A DNA stretch of 64,000 bases from the NCBI GenBank assembly GCA_019058445.1, contig JAHPZA010000006.1, positions 496,001-560,000 on the forward strand, in the 5' to 3' direction. Numbering within the stretch: the first letter of the stretch is position 1; each line of letters opens with the position of its first letter. The DNA comes from Promethearchaeota archaeon. GTDB lineage: Archaea; Asgardarchaeota; Lokiarchaeia; Sigyniarchaeales; SOKP01. The translations under genes and the position numbers were made by a program. Positions 52,738 through 63,277 of the stretch are shown here, piece after piece. Under the pieces are notes generated by a model. It searched no databases. It was not told where the DNA came from and saw only the letters and a program-made list of their open reading frames with translations.

Positions 52738-54045
52738 ATGTCAAATAACCAAAAAATTGTTTTAATAGGTGCTGGGTCGCTTCAATTTGGATTGGGTACG
52801 TTAGGCAATATTTTAGAATCCAAAGTGCTGGAAGGATCTACTATTTGCTTACATGATATTAATGCTGAAAATTTAGCGTTAACGTATAAAGTATGCCAAT
52901 TGGCTATTAATAATAGGAAGTTAGATTTTACATTAGAGCATACAACAAATAGACCAGAAGCTCTAAAAAATGCTAACTTTATTATAAATGCTATAGAAAT
53001 CCCTCCGAGATTTAAATTATTAGATATGGATTATAGAGTTCCTCAAGAATTTGGTTGCAAACAAATTGCAGGAGAATGTGGCGGACCTGGAGCTTTATTT
53101 CATTCACTAAGAGTAATCCCTCCCATTTTAGATATTTGTGAAGATGTTCAAAAAATATGCCCTAACGCTTATTTTATTAACTTTTCAAATCCATTAAGCC
53201 ATATTTGTCTTGCAATTAAAAGAAAATATCCGTCTCTCAAACTTGTTGGACTTTGTCATGAATTTCAACATTTTATTGTATTGATAAGTAAGATGTTAGG
53301 AACTCCTTTATCAAATCTAGAAATTACCGGATATGGATTAAACCATTTTGGTAATCTTATAGATATTAAATATATTGATTCGGGTATAGATGCTTATCCA
53401 GAAGTTCGTAACACTGGTCCTGAATTCCTACGTAAATTGGTAGCTTATGATGGGTTTCAACTAATTGCTTTTCTTTTAGAAACCTATGGATATTGTCCTT
53501 ATACAACAGATACTCATTATGGAGAATTTCTTCCATGGGCATGGGAGTATGCGGATATTCCTGCTGCGCGTCATTTTCAGCGAACATATGAAGAATATCT
53601 GAACTTTGGTTTAAAAAAGATTAAAAGATTGATTGAAAGAGGAAAAGGAGATATGTTTGTGAAGCCCGATGAGGAGAGAGCAATTTCAATTATAGATGGG
53701 ATAATAACGAATTCAAATTATATTGAATCCTCTGTAAATATTCCGAATGATAGTATTATCACAAATTTATCCAAAGATGCGGTTGTAGAATGTCCGGCAA
53801 TTATTAATAAAGATGGTATAAAAGGGATTAAATTAGGAGAATATCCTAGAGGTATAGCGGCTTTATTGCGCACCCAATATTCAGTTCAAGATCTTGTAGT
53901 AGAAGCAATACTTAAGAAATCGAAGGAAATAGCACTTCAAGCATTGCTTGCTGATCCAGTTGTAGAAACTTATTGGCAAGCGGAACATATTTTGAATGAG
54001 ATGTTGCGTATTGAGGCGGAGTACTTCCAGATCGAGTTAGAATAA
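52738..54045 (+). CDS. Glycoside hydrolase family 4 (NAD+/Mn2+-dependent glycosidase)
   Basis: A 435-residue GH4 enzyme. The N-terminal Rossmann fold has I-G-A-G-S-L-Q-F-G at 9-17. Family signatures G-E-C-G-G-P-G-A near 117, N-F-S-N-P-L-S near 142, the metal-binding cysteine in G-L-C-H-E near 162 and histidine in L-N-H-F-G near 201 are all present. GH4 enzymes use NAD and a divalent metal to cleave alpha- or beta-glycosides through a redox mechanism. The specificity (alpha-galactosidase, glucosidase or glucuronidase type) cannot be told. With the IolG-type dehydrogenase and GPH transporters it suggests sugar use. Confidence 0.88.
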   Translation: MSNNQKIVLIGAGSLQFGLGTLGNILESKVLEGSTICLHDINAENLALTYKVCQLAINNRKLDFTLEHTTNRPEALKNANFIINAIEIPPRFKLLDMDYRVPQEFGCKQIAGECGGPGALFHSLRVIPPILDICEDVQKICPNAYFINFSNPLSHICLAIKRKYPSLKLVGLCHEFQHFIVLISKMLGTPLSNLEITGYGLNHFGNLIDIKYIDSGIDAYPEVRNTGPEFLRKLVAYDGFQLIAFLLETYGYCPYTTDTHYGEFLPWAWEYADIPAARHFQRTYEEYLNFGLKKIKRLIERGKGDMFVKPDEERAISIIDGIITNSNYIESSVNIPNDSIITNLSKDAVVECPAIINKDGIKGIKLGEYPRGIAALLRTQYSVQDLVVEAILKKSKEIALQALLADPVVETYWQAEHILNEMLRIEAEYFQIELE

Positions 54046-54372
54046 AATATATGAGTTATAAGATAAAATGATAGAACCTTCGAAACAAATTGAAAGTCTA
54101 TTTTAAATAAAATCGATGAGAATCCAACTTTAATGAAAGAAAAATATAACATCAAAATCGATAAAATTACACTCATTTAATTCCCCTCTTTTCATCTTTA
54201 GAATGAGTTTTTAATCTATTAATTACTTATTTCAATTTCTATAATCTTATACTTTTTTATGGAAATTCGCAAATGGATAATAAGTACTAATTAAAGATTA
54301 TTATTAGGGTAACAAATATAAGTATAAATTATTTATGATTATCCTATCTTAATAAAAAATTTATCTAATAAA
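54046..54372. other. Intergenic region
   Basis: About 327 bp downstream of the GH4 gene. I see no gene or RNA in it; a promoter for the next gene is expected near its right end. Confidence 0.5.
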
Positions 54373-54381
54373 GTGATATGT

Positions 54382-54882
54382 ATGAGTACACAATCAAAAT
54401 CTCAACAAAAAAAAAGTTCTAGCGACGATGGTGCTATGAACTTTGCTGAGTTTTTAGGAAAAATCGCATGGATCGTTGTGCTTATTGAAGGATTTATTTT
54501 CATTTTCTGGGGAATTTATTACTTGTACTGGGCTTCTGTAGCGACGCAGGTTGCTGAACAATATGGGGCATACAGCTATGTTGCAGCCGACATAGCATCT
54601 TTAACATTATACGGTGTGATGTACATTATAGGAGGAATATTAGGAATAATTTTCGCAGTTGCATTTGTAAAACCTCGATTTTCCAATAAATGGGCTGATA
54701 AAGATTATGATTATCTTTTGAATGATGTTGTCAAAATCGGGAGTGCGAGAATTCCGTTGTTTCTTATTATAGGAATAATCTTAGAAATATTTATGTCATG
54801 GTGGGGAGGTTTAATAATTATTGTACCTCTATTAATACTAATCTTTGCGGGACCAAAAGAGTATAAATGGACAGAAAAATAA
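54382..54882 (+). CDS. Membrane protein of unknown function
   Basis: A 166-residue protein from the ATG at 54382 (a GTG at 54373 would add three residues). A serine/lysine-rich N-terminus precedes about four hydrophobic segments (near 30-52, 72-98, 120-138, 140-157) and a charged end. No family is recognised. Confidence 0.6.
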   Translation: MSTQSKSQQKKSSSDDGAMNFAEFLGKIAWIVVLIEGFIFIFWGIYYLYWASVATQVAEQYGAYSYVAADIASLTLYGVMYIIGGILGIIFAVAFVKPRFSNKWADKDYDYLLNDVVKIGSARIPLFLIIGIILEIFMSWWGGLIIIVPLLILIFAGPKEYKWTEK

Positions 54883-55020
54883 AATATTCAAATTAAAAAT
54901 TTTCCCATACCTTTTTTTTTATTCTAATTTTTATTAATTAATTAAAAATTGTGGTCATTTTTCACTATTTTTTAAATTAGATTAAATTTTCAGAAAAATT
55001 AATAGGAATTTGTAGATATC

Positions 55021-56196
55021 ATGAAATTTAATGAAGCTACTTGTGAGGAATGTGGAGTATGTCTTGTTCAATGTCCTTTTTTAGAATTGTCAATTGACCA
55101 AGCCAAGGAAGAAATTTCACAGCTAATCAAATCAAGATCTTATAGAAAAATCATTAAAAATTGTGCAGGGTGTGCCTACTGCAATGTAATTTGCCCTACA
55201 CAATCAAATCCCTCAGAACTTATAAGAGAAATAAGATTAAAAGGCTTTCATGAAAGAGGGATCTCTAAATTAGCCCTTATTAATGAGGAAATACCAGATA
55301 ATCTTATGTATCTTTGTTTTGAGGCTCAAAATGAAGAAAAAAGGCGGGAAATAGAAAATTATAAAATACCATCAAAAAGTAATGAGATGTTTTACTTAGG
55401 TTGTGGTGTTCCGTATTTGTACCCAGACTTGGCTCAAACAAAATTGTTGGAAGATTTACCGAAATTAGGAGGATTAGAAAACTGCTGTAATGGATACGTT
55501 TACAATTTTTTTGGTGAGGAAGAGGCAAAAGTAAAAGGAACTGAATTTTTTGAGAGATTTAAAGCCCTCGATGTAAAAAAACTTATAACATTTTGTCCAG
55601 ACTGTGAAAAAATGATTAAAGGGGTTTATCCTGCAATTATCAATGGATTTAACATCGAAGGACAAAACATTGTTGAATATTTTATTGAAAAGTATCATAG
55701 AGGAGAATTAAATTTCAAAAATAAAATCAATCAGAGAGTAACATTTCAAGACCCTTGTCCCTGGAGAAGTTTAGACAAGAAGGTATATAATGGGCCTAGG
55801 GAATTTCTCGAAATCATCGGAGCAGAGGTCGTGGAAATGAAACACACAAAGGAAAAATCGTTATGTTGTGGAGCACCTATAGCTACGGTAAATAGAGATC
55901 TAGGGAAGAAAATATCAAAAATGAATATAGCCGAGGCAAAAAGCATTGACGCAGACGCAATTTCTTTTCTTTGCTCCGGTTGTCTTTTTAGACTCTCTCC
56001 ATTTGCTAAAAGAGCCGATATTGAACCATATTATATCACAGAATTAGCTCAAATGGCTATAGGAGAGAAACCTATTCACAAAATCATTGATGCTACAAAG
56101 AAAATTGAAAATTATATTCTTAAAAGAGTTATGGACAATCCTCGTATATTAAGAGAGAAATATACTATTAAAAATGGCAAATTCAATCAAGTGTAA
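55021..56196 (+). CDS. HdrB/GlpC-like iron-sulfur protein with CCG domains
   Basis: A 391-residue protein. Two 4Fe-4S ferredoxin motifs lie near residues 8-19 (C-E-E-C-G-V-C-L-V-Q-C-P) and 49-60 (C-A-G-C-A-Y-C-N-V-I-C-P). Two cysteine-rich CCG domains follow: G-C-G-V-P with N-C-C-N-G and F-C-P-D-C, then C-C-G-A-P with L-C-S-G-C. This is the heterodisulfide reductase B/D or GlpC type, which passes electrons to disulfides, quinones or flavins. It precedes an acyl-CoA dehydrogenase gene by about 95 bp in the same direction, suggesting that it accepts electrons from that enzyme. Confidence 0.85.
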   Translation: MKFNEATCEECGVCLVQCPFLELSIDQAKEEISQLIKSRSYRKIIKNCAGCAYCNVICPTQSNPSELIREIRLKGFHERGISKLALINEEIPDNLMYLCFEAQNEEKRREIENYKIPSKSNEMFYLGCGVPYLYPDLAQTKLLEDLPKLGGLENCCNGYVYNFFGEEEAKVKGTEFFERFKALDVKKLITFCPDCEKMIKGVYPAIINGFNIEGQNIVEYFIEKYHRGELNFKNKINQRVTFQDPCPWRSLDKKVYNGPREFLEIIGAEVVEMKHTKEKSLCCGAPIATVNRDLGKKISKMNIAEAKSIDADAISFLCSGCLFRLSPFAKRADIEPYYITELAQMAIGEKPIHKIIDATKKIENYILKRVMDNPRILREKYTIKNGKFNQV

Positions 56197-56291
56197 ATTA
56201 AATATTTTCTTCTAATTTAGTTTTAATTATTTGAATTATTTTCTTCATTACAAAATTAAATTTTCTTTAAATAACAATATGAGTGAAGAAA

Positions 56292-57581
56292 ATGGCAAAA
56301 TTTGAAACACAAGCAATAAATGATGAAATTTTAGAGAAGCTAAACCTCGAGAATCGATATAACTTCTTAAATACCTGTGTAAGACCCATGGTCTCTTCTG
56401 ATGAGATGAGTTTTCTTAAGCAAGTTGAAAAATTCTGTTTAAATTATGAAAATTCAAAAAATATCACTCATGGACCTGATGAGGATATTTATGAGTGGAT
56501 TTCCGATTTTGGCAAAGAAGGCTATATCTCTCGAGCACATAAATTTGAAGTGCTAGATTTGAACTATGATCCCTACGAATTAACAGCCGAGTTAATGAGA
56601 GCATTAGGGCTTTGCTTTTTTGATCCTCAAGTATTAATGATGTTTGGGGCAACAATATTAGCTATTAATCCACTTGAGGCACATCATGAAAATATACCCG
56701 TGCGGATAGGTGCTTTAAGAGATGTTGTAACCGGGAATTCTCCTGGATGTATCTTAATCACGGAACCTGAACGTGGTTCTGATGCGACTCATCAACTGAC
56801 TACCTGTGAAGAGCAATCAGATGGAAATTTTTTATTAAACGGAGATAAAATCTTTAACACTAATGCGCCTAAGTCAAAATGGGCTGTGGCATATGCAACC
56901 GCAGAAAAGAATGTTGGGAGCAAAATGGCCCAATTCTTAATTGATACTTCTTGGGATGGATGGAATTGTAAGCGGGTCTATATTCCCTGGGCACCTAAGT
57001 TATATATCGGGAGTGAAAAACTAGAAAACTTGCGAGTACCTAAAGAATATGTGTTAGGGGGCATTGGTAAAGGTAGAGATCATCTTTTTGAAGGATTAGT
57101 GGTTGAGAGAATTATGATAGCTACGCAAAACATCTGCGAAGCTTGGAATAGCATAGTTCATGCTGGGATCTACTCGAACATGAGAAAACAATTTGACCAA
57201 CCAATTATGCGATTTCAGGGTGTAGGAATGCTTCTTGCCGAATTATTTGCGAGAACACAAACGATAACTTATGGATTATTGAAATTTTGCGTTGATTATG
57301 ATAAACTAGCAGAAAAATACGGAGGGGAACATTCTATTCCTCCAAATATCAGTAGGACATTAGTAGCTATTGCAAGTCAATTTAAGTATGCTTGCGCAGA
57401 TTTAAGTAAAAATGTTTGTTATGAAGCTGGCAATCTTATGGGGGGCGCAGGTCTTTGTGATAACACATTGATGCATGATCTTATTAATATTTCAAGGATA
57501 CAAGAGATCGTAGGCGGATCTCGTCAGATTCAACTCTACATCATTGCGAATGCATTAAGCTCAGTTTTTAAAACATTATAG
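56292..57581 (+). CDS. Acyl-CoA dehydrogenase family protein
   Basis: A 429-residue flavoprotein of the acyl-CoA dehydrogenase fold. The middle domain contains I-L-I-T-E-P-E-R-G-S-D-A-T near 156-168, a conserved FAD/substrate-contact loop, and the C-terminal domain has L-M-G-G-A-G-L with a final I-V-G-G-S-R-Q. The ATG at 56292 is preferred; GTG at 56283 is also in frame. The catalytic base could not be placed confidently. It probably oxidises an acyl-CoA and hands electrons to the Fe-S protein encoded upstream. Confidence 0.85.
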   Translation: MAKFETQAINDEILEKLNLENRYNFLNTCVRPMVSSDEMSFLKQVEKFCLNYENSKNITHGPDEDIYEWISDFGKEGYISRAHKFEVLDLNYDPYELTAELMRALGLCFFDPQVLMMFGATILAINPLEAHHENIPVRIGALRDVVTGNSPGCILITEPERGSDATHQLTTCEEQSDGNFLLNGDKIFNTNAPKSKWAVAYATAEKNVGSKMAQFLIDTSWDGWNCKRVYIPWAPKLYIGSEKLENLRVPKEYVLGGIGKGRDHLFEGLVVERIMIATQNICEAWNSIVHAGIYSNMRKQFDQPIMRFQGVGMLLAELFARTQTITYGLLKFCVDYDKLAEKYGGEHSIPPNISRTLVAIASQFKYACADLSKNVCYEAGNLMGGAGLCDNTLMHDLINISRIQEIVGGSRQIQLYIIANALSSVFKTL

Positions 57582-57785
57582 CTCAAAGTATTTTTTTTCT
57601 ATTTTTTTATTATAAATAAAATTATACAATTTTTACACACAAAAATTTAACCTAAAACGTAAATTTAGATTAAAAGCAAATTTTAAGGTTGTTCTATCTT
57701 AGTAGAATTTTGAAATTGACATAAAAATAAATATAAATTCTTTTATATTAATTTCAGAATTATTTTTTGGGGTATAAGTATAGGT

Positions 57786-59816
57786 ATGAGAAAAATAAGA
57801 GTTTTAATATTGTTAAATCTACTTATCATTCCAAGTATGTTCTTACTATTTAATGTGATAAATACCACAAACCTCAGTACTATTGATAAAAGCGAAGACT
57901 TAAATCAAGGTTATAATGATTTAAATGATATACTCTTGACTAGCGATGATAAATATGAAGATAATGATGTATTTAGTCAGGCAAAAGTCATTTCTAAGGG
58001 ATGGTACTCTTTAATGAGTGAGGATGATGATTGGTTTAAAATATGGCTTGAAGAAGGAGAGGAATTTGGGGTGCAAATACAATTTACTCATGCATTTGGC
58101 GATATCGACTTGGAAATATTTAATTCTACAGGATTTTCAATTGCATGGTCCATGACTTCAAATGATTATGAAAGAATAGACTGGATTACTGGATATACGG
58201 GTGATTATTATATTCGGGTTATTAATTATGCTGTGCCCAATAATTATGATCTTGATATTTATAACACTGGTGATAAATATGAGATGAATAATGATTTTTG
58301 GAGTGCTCCCGAGATTTATAAAGGACATTATCGTCATTTAAACAAAAGAACGGATGACTGGTATAAGTTCTATTGTGATTGGGGGGAATCTTTGACTGTC
58401 GATATCTATTTCAATCAAACCTATGGGGATCTGGATTTAGAGATTTATGAGGAGTCAAATCCATTCTCTGCTTATTTAAGAAGTGATTCTCTCACTAACG
58501 ATGAATCGCTTACATTCAGTGCTAACTACTTTGGTTTTTACTATATTAGAGTGTACGGAAAAACATCTTCAGTTGAAAATGACTATGAGATGAGAATAAG
58601 CGGTCCGGAATTTACTATTTTTTATGAAGATTTTGAGGGCCCCATATCTTCGTTATGGTCTGGAATTGGAGGGAATAATTATATGCATGTATCATCTCGA
58701 GATTATTCGCCTTCCAGTCCTACTCATAGTTTATGGTGTGGAAATGAAAGTTCTGGCACTTATGATAAAAAAGAAGGTAGTTTTAGTACCCCGTATAAAG
58801 AGTCTGCGATAATTAATGATCTCGATTTAACCGATTTTTGTTATGCTGAGCTAATTTTTGATGCCAATATTTCAATTGGATTTGGAGAACAACTAAATCT
58901 TTCCGTGAATGTTTTAGGGGATCAATTTTATCTTAATCCAAAATACACAAATAATATCTTTGAGATGGGAGGAACGTCGCATGATACTAACAATTGGGAA
59001 ACTATCGTGATAGATTTATCCTTTTTCTGTGGGTTTGAGGATGTAGATCTTATCTTTTCTTTTGAAGTGAATGATTTTGATAATAATTATGAGGGAGTAA
59101 AACTTGACAATATTCAAATTAAGGGCTTTAAGGACGACACGAACTTAGGAAATTCACTTGGTATTAGTGTTGGAGATGAATTTTATTACTATATTCCATA
59201 TATTGATCATTATTTATGGAGTAATGAGATTTTCGGAAAAGATATATATTTAGATTCTGGGGCGAATATAAAATTAGAAATCTACTCTATCGTTGATAAT
59301 GGCCCATATTGGGACATTGTCGCTAGATTCTGGGAACCTTGGGATGATTTTGATGAGCTTAAAGGAACAGATGAGGTTCAATATAGAATTTATAAAAATC
59401 CTCTGAATATGAAAGGAGGCGGAGACTTCTTTATTCCTAGTGGAGAGATACTGCAATATCTAGGCCGGGCAGACAACTATGATGGAGAACAGTGGTATAG
59501 CACATATAATATTGAACACTGGTATGAACCCACATGGAATGAATATAGCATTGAATTCTGCTATGATGATTTTAGAATACATTTAAAATATGATTCGAGA
59601 GGGATATTAGAAGGCATGATGATTCATAAAAACTATGACGGCATGGAAACGGTGTTTGAAATGTGGCGAGGAGAACCTTATGAGGACAGTAACGATGATG
59701 AGGAGGATAATGAAGATAGAAGGGCAGTACCTGGCTATGATCCGCTAATTATTATTTCTCTGGTATCAATTGTTTCAATCATCATGATTAAGAAGATTAA
59801 AAAATCAAAAAGATAG
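57786..59816 (+). CDS. Secreted PPC-domain surface protein with C-terminal anchor
   Basis: A 676-residue exported protein. Residues 1-25 are a signal peptide (basic start, L-I-L-L-N-L-L-I-I-P). Two PPC-type beta domains follow (about 55-150 and 160-265), each opening with D-K-Y-E-x-N-x and D-D-W-(F/Y)-K-(I/F), and showing D-(I/L)-D-L-E-I. A jelly-roll-like region (about 275-445) and a further beta domain (450-630) come next. An acidic linker and V-P-G-Y-D-P-L followed by a hydrophobic helix and basic tail form a C-terminal anchor. It is likely displayed on the cell surface. No protease motif is visible. Confidence 0.8.
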   Translation: MRKIRVLILLNLLIIPSMFLLFNVINTTNLSTIDKSEDLNQGYNDLNDILLTSDDKYEDNDVFSQAKVISKGWYSLMSEDDDWFKIWLEEGEEFGVQIQFTHAFGDIDLEIFNSTGFSIAWSMTSNDYERIDWITGYTGDYYIRVINYAVPNNYDLDIYNTGDKYEMNNDFWSAPEIYKGHYRHLNKRTDDWYKFYCDWGESLTVDIYFNQTYGDLDLEIYEESNPFSAYLRSDSLTNDESLTFSANYFGFYYIRVYGKTSSVENDYEMRISGPEFTIFYEDFEGPISSLWSGIGGNNYMHVSSRDYSPSSPTHSLWCGNESSGTYDKKEGSFSTPYKESAIINDLDLTDFCYAELIFDANISIGFGEQLNLSVNVLGDQFYLNPKYTNNIFEMGGTSHDTNNWETIVIDLSFFCGFEDVDLIFSFEVNDFDNNYEGVKLDNIQIKGFKDDTNLGNSLGISVGDEFYYYIPYIDHYLWSNEIFGKDIYLDSGANIKLEIYSIVDNGPYWDIVARFWEPWDDFDELKGTDEVQYRIYKNPLNMKGGGDFFIPSGEILQYLGRADNYDGEQWYSTYNIEHWYEPTWNEYSIEFCYDDFRIHLKYDSRGILEGMMIHKNYDGMETVFEMWRGEPYEDSNDDEEDNEDRRAVPGYDPLIIISLVSIVSIIMIKKIKKSKR

Positions 59817-59932
59817 TTTTTTTCATATTTTTTTTTATTTTTTGAATTATGGTCTTATAACTCACTCAGTTTCTAATTCATGAAAAATGAGAAAATTAAA
59901 AATAAAAAAATAAAGATCTGGACCTTTTAGTT

Positions 59933-60463
59933 TTAAGGGGAAAATGTTTGGTTCATACTATTCTTCGTGAGTTCAAATCCTATTTCCATATTTGGGATTT
60001 TATCAGATTCAAGGGAAATTGTATGTTTACCCTCTGTTAATTTTGCTAAAAACGATTCACCTAACTTAAACACAACGATAATTTCATCTCCCATCGCAAT
60101 TGTTCGCCCTCCCATTTTACCTCCGAGGGCATCTTCGAATGAAAAAGTATCTCCTTTGTGATAAATGCGAAGACTTTCCTTGATGAGATTAATATTTGAA
60201 GCACCCTTAGAGATGTCAATTTGTTCGCCATCCAGTAAAAGTTTACCATGTTCCGATGGGTCAATCTCATCAACATCTATTTCACCTAGATCTTCTTTTG
60301 CGGGAACCCCAAATGGCATTATCACATTGAGCGCTACAAGTTTTACGCTGTCGACTTTCCCATCTCCGCTAGTATCTACTGTGTATACACTTTTTTTCGG
60401 AGGGAATACCTTTTTAATCATTGCTGTCGGAACTTTCAGATTCTTTAGATCTTCCAAATTCAT
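59933..60463 (-). CDS. Hypothetical protein with EF-hand/dockerin-like loop
   Basis: A 176-residue soluble protein. Near residue 30 it has D-T-S-G-D-G-K-V-D, a typical calcium-binding loop of EF-hand or dockerin type. The rest is predicted beta-rich (for example I-A-M-G-D-E-I-I-V-V-F-K-L). No signal peptide. No family is recognised. It lies between the surface protein and the IolG-type dehydrogenase, convergent with the former. Confidence 0.55.
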   Translation of the reverse strand: MNLEDLKNLKVPTAMIKKVFPPKKSVYTVDTSGDGKVDSVKLVALNVIMPFGVPAKEDLGEIDVDEIDPSEHGKLLLDGEQIDISKGASNINLIKESLRIYHKGDTFSFEDALGGKMGGRTIAMGDEIIVVFKLGESFLAKLTEGKHTISLESDKIPNMEIGFELTKNSMNQTFSP

Positions 60464-60535
60464 AATATATCCACTTTTATACTTTTTTTCCGCTTTTAAA
60501 GTTTAATAATTAATTGTGATTAGTTCATTAAAAAA

Positions 60536-61558
60536 TTATTTATCTACTTCAGATAAATTTATTGGACGATTTTCTTTTAATGATTTTTTTGCCGCTAGTG
60601 CTACTAATACATCTTGTAGTCCGTCCTCCCCGTTAGGAGAAGGATTTTGATTATTTTGTAAACAATTAAAGAAGTATTGCAATTCTGCCGCATAAGACTC
60701 CATATATCTTTCTAAGAAAAAGAATGGAATTTTATCTATGCTTGTATTTTGAGTAGTATATATGCGAACGGTATTAGGAGTATCATTTTCTGCCAGTACG
60801 CACCCCTCAGAACCAAACACCTCAACCCGTTGGTCATAGCCATATACAGCTTGACGTGAATTGTCAATGATACCTATAGCTCCATTTCTAAATTTCAAAA
60901 TTGCAGCAGCTGTATCTATATCCCCTGCTTTACCGATTTCTGGATCTATAAGAACTCCTCCAGTTGCATAGATCTCTTCGACTTCACTTCCTGCTTGGTA
61001 TCTAGCCATATCCCAATCGTGAATGGTCATATCAATAAAAATGCCTCCTGAAACCTTGACATATTCTATCGGTGGAGGGGAAGGGTCCCTTGATGTTATT
61101 TTTATTATTTGAGGTGTGCCAATTCGCCCAGAAACAATGGCATCGTGAATTCGTTTGAAATTATGATCAAATCGCCTATTAAATCCCACCATTAATCTCA
61201 CATCTTCTTCTTTTACAATGGATAAGGTTTCTTTTATCCGTTTTAAATCGGTATCAATAGGTTTTTCACAAAATATCTGTTTTTTTGCTTTAGCAGCTTT
61301 TTGAATAAAATCAGCATGTGTATCAGTCGATGATGCAATTACAACCGCATCTATTTCAGGATCAGTAAAGATTTCGCTTGCATTAGCGGTGAGATATGGA
61401 ATACCTATCTCAGAACCCCATTGCTTTAGTTGATTATCCAGCTTGATATCAGCTACAATTTTTAATTTCACCTCTGGTATATTACGTAAGAGATTTTCAA
61501 TATGAATTTTTCCTATTCTTCCAGCACCAATTACTCCAACAATGAATTTATTACTCAT
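60536..61558 (-). CDS. Gfo/Idh/MocA-family dehydrogenase (IolG-like)
   Basis: A 340-residue NAD(P)-dependent dehydrogenase. It has the Rossmann motif G-A-G-R-I-G-K-I-H at 10-18, the conserved C-E-K-P-I-D near 96-101 with the catalytic lysine, and H-D-W-D-M-A-R near 180. These features resemble inositol 2-dehydrogenase, which oxidises myo-inositol, but sugar substrates are equally possible in this family. It is divergent from the first of two tandem sugar transporters, which supports a role in the same pathway. Confidence 0.85.
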   Translation of the reverse strand: MSNKFIVGVIGAGRIGKIHIENLLRNIPEVKLKIVADIKLDNQLKQWGSEIGIPYLTANASEIFTDPEIDAVVIASSTDTHADFIQKAAKAKKQIFCEKPIDTDLKRIKETLSIVKEEDVRLMVGFNRRFDHNFKRIHDAIVSGRIGTPQIIKITSRDPSPPPIEYVKVSGGIFIDMTIHDWDMARYQAGSEVEEIYATGGVLIDPEIGKAGDIDTAAAILKFRNGAIGIIDNSRQAVYGYDQRVEVFGSEGCVLAENDTPNTVRIYTTQNTSIDKIPFFFLERYMESYAAELQYFFNCLQNNQNPSPNGEDGLQDVLVALAAKKSLKENRPINLSEVDK

Positions 61559-61761
61559 AATTTTTCCTTATTTTTTTTAATTTCAACCATAACATTAGTT
61601 ATTATATATTTTATAAGTAATTTTTTTATTTTTATGTCAGCAGTATTTTAATATTTGATTCTTTAAGTGAATCTTTTAATAAATTAATTGAAGATTTATA
61701 TTTACATAAAAATAATTTGAATTAACTACAAAAAAATTTAATAATAAAAAGTGTTGATTTT

Positions 61762-63168
61762 ATGAGTGAAAGTGAAAGTGGTCCTCAAACAATTTCTGAT
61801 AAAATGAGAGTTTCCTTCGCCTTCGGGGAAGTAGGAGACAATGTTGCCTTAAATATCTTTCAGTTTTTAGTATTTACGTTCTATTTTTGTGTGGTAAAAC
61901 TTCCAGTATTATGGATTAGCTTAGCTTTTATCCTTTGGAGCGTATGGAATGCAATTAACGATCCTGTAGTAGGATATCTTTCCGATAAAACACAGAGTAA
62001 GAGAGGTCGTAGAGTTCCATGGATGATGGCTGCTATTATTCCATTAGGTATTGTTGTGATACTGTTATTTACACCTCCAATTGTTTTAAACTCCGATTTG
62101 GTAAATTTCATATACTTATTAGTTATTCTTATGGTCTTCGACACAGTCTATACCGCAGTTAATCTAAATTATAACGCACTTTTTTCAGAAATGTTCATTA
62201 ATATGGAAGATAGAAGTAGAACAGGAAAAATCCGTATAAGTTGTGTCATGCTGGCAACTATCTTTGCTTTTGTTTTCCCCACCCTGATTATTGATGATCT
62301 CACAAATAGAAAAGGTAATACAGCTGTTACACTATCCCAGTACCAAATTACTGGAGTTTTAGCGGCAATAGTTATTTTTGTGACGTATTTTTTCTTATTG
62401 AAATGGGGAGTTCGTGAACCTAAGGAGTTTTCAAAAGATGCCGAAACTGCGCTATCTTTTACAAGTACCATAAAAGCCTCTTTCAAAAATAAGTCTTTTT
62501 TATGGTTTTTATTACCAACACTGGGTACGTGGATGGTTATCGGCATAACCCCGGCGTTGGCACCCCTCTTTATGACGTATGCTGTTGGAATAGAGGATTC
62601 AGAGTTAATTGGGTTAGTTCTCCTTATTTTATTTCTCTCTGCTGCTGCTTCAACTCCATTATGGGAAAAAATTAGGGTAAAAAAAGGTGCTCGAATGTCT
62701 GGAATGGTCGGTGTAGTGGTTTGGGCTATTGGAGGTTTATTATTAGCATTTTCAACTAGCTTTGAAATGGCAGCAATAGTCGCAATTATAGATGGGATTG
62801 GATTAGGAGGAGGGCTCTATTTTTATGATCAATGTATAGCAGAGATCATTGACGAAGATGAAATTAACCTCGGTACTCGAAGATCTGGTATATACTATGC
62901 AGTTTTGAATTTCCTTATTAAATTTTCAGCGATAGCTAATTTTATAATCATTGGTATAGTATTTTCGAGCGCCGATTGGCAAACATATACACCAAATCCT
63001 GGAGTGGATACCATATTTGCACTTAGATTTCTGATGGGTATTTTTCCTCTCATTCTTCTTGTAATATCCTTTATAGGATTATATTTCTATCCTATACATG
63101 GAGAACGCTTAATGGAAAATAGAAGGAAACTTACGGAATTACATGAGCAAAAGGGAATTAGTTCATAA
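61762..63168 (+). CDS. GPH-type MFS sugar symporter
   Basis: A 468-residue transporter with about 12 membrane helices. After helix 2 it has I-N-D-P-V-V-G-Y-L-S-D-K-T-Q-S and G-R-R-V-P-W, the GPH-family signature. It is divergent from the IolG-like gene and followed by a close paralogue. Expected to import a sugar, glycoside or polyol with a cation. Confidence 0.9.
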   Translation: MSESESGPQTISDKMRVSFAFGEVGDNVALNIFQFLVFTFYFCVVKLPVLWISLAFILWSVWNAINDPVVGYLSDKTQSKRGRRVPWMMAAIIPLGIVVILLFTPPIVLNSDLVNFIYLLVILMVFDTVYTAVNLNYNALFSEMFINMEDRSRTGKIRISCVMLATIFAFVFPTLIIDDLTNRKGNTAVTLSQYQITGVLAAIVIFVTYFFLLKWGVREPKEFSKDAETALSFTSTIKASFKNKSFLWFLLPTLGTWMVIGITPALAPLFMTYAVGIEDSELIGLVLLILFLSAAASTPLWEKIRVKKGARMSGMVGVVVWAIGGLLLAFSTSFEMAAIVAIIDGIGLGGGLYFYDQCIAEIIDEDEINLGTRRSGIYYAVLNFLIKFSAIANFIIIGIVFSSADWQTYTPNPGVDTIFALRFLMGIFPLILLVISFIGLYFYPIHGERLMENRRKLTELHEQKGISS

Positions 63169-63277
63169 ATAAATTTATTTCTATTTTTTTTTATCTATTT
63201 TTGTTAAAGATTTATATATATCTTAGGATTATAGAAATGATAACAAGTAATAATATAATTTAAAATAAGTTGATTCT

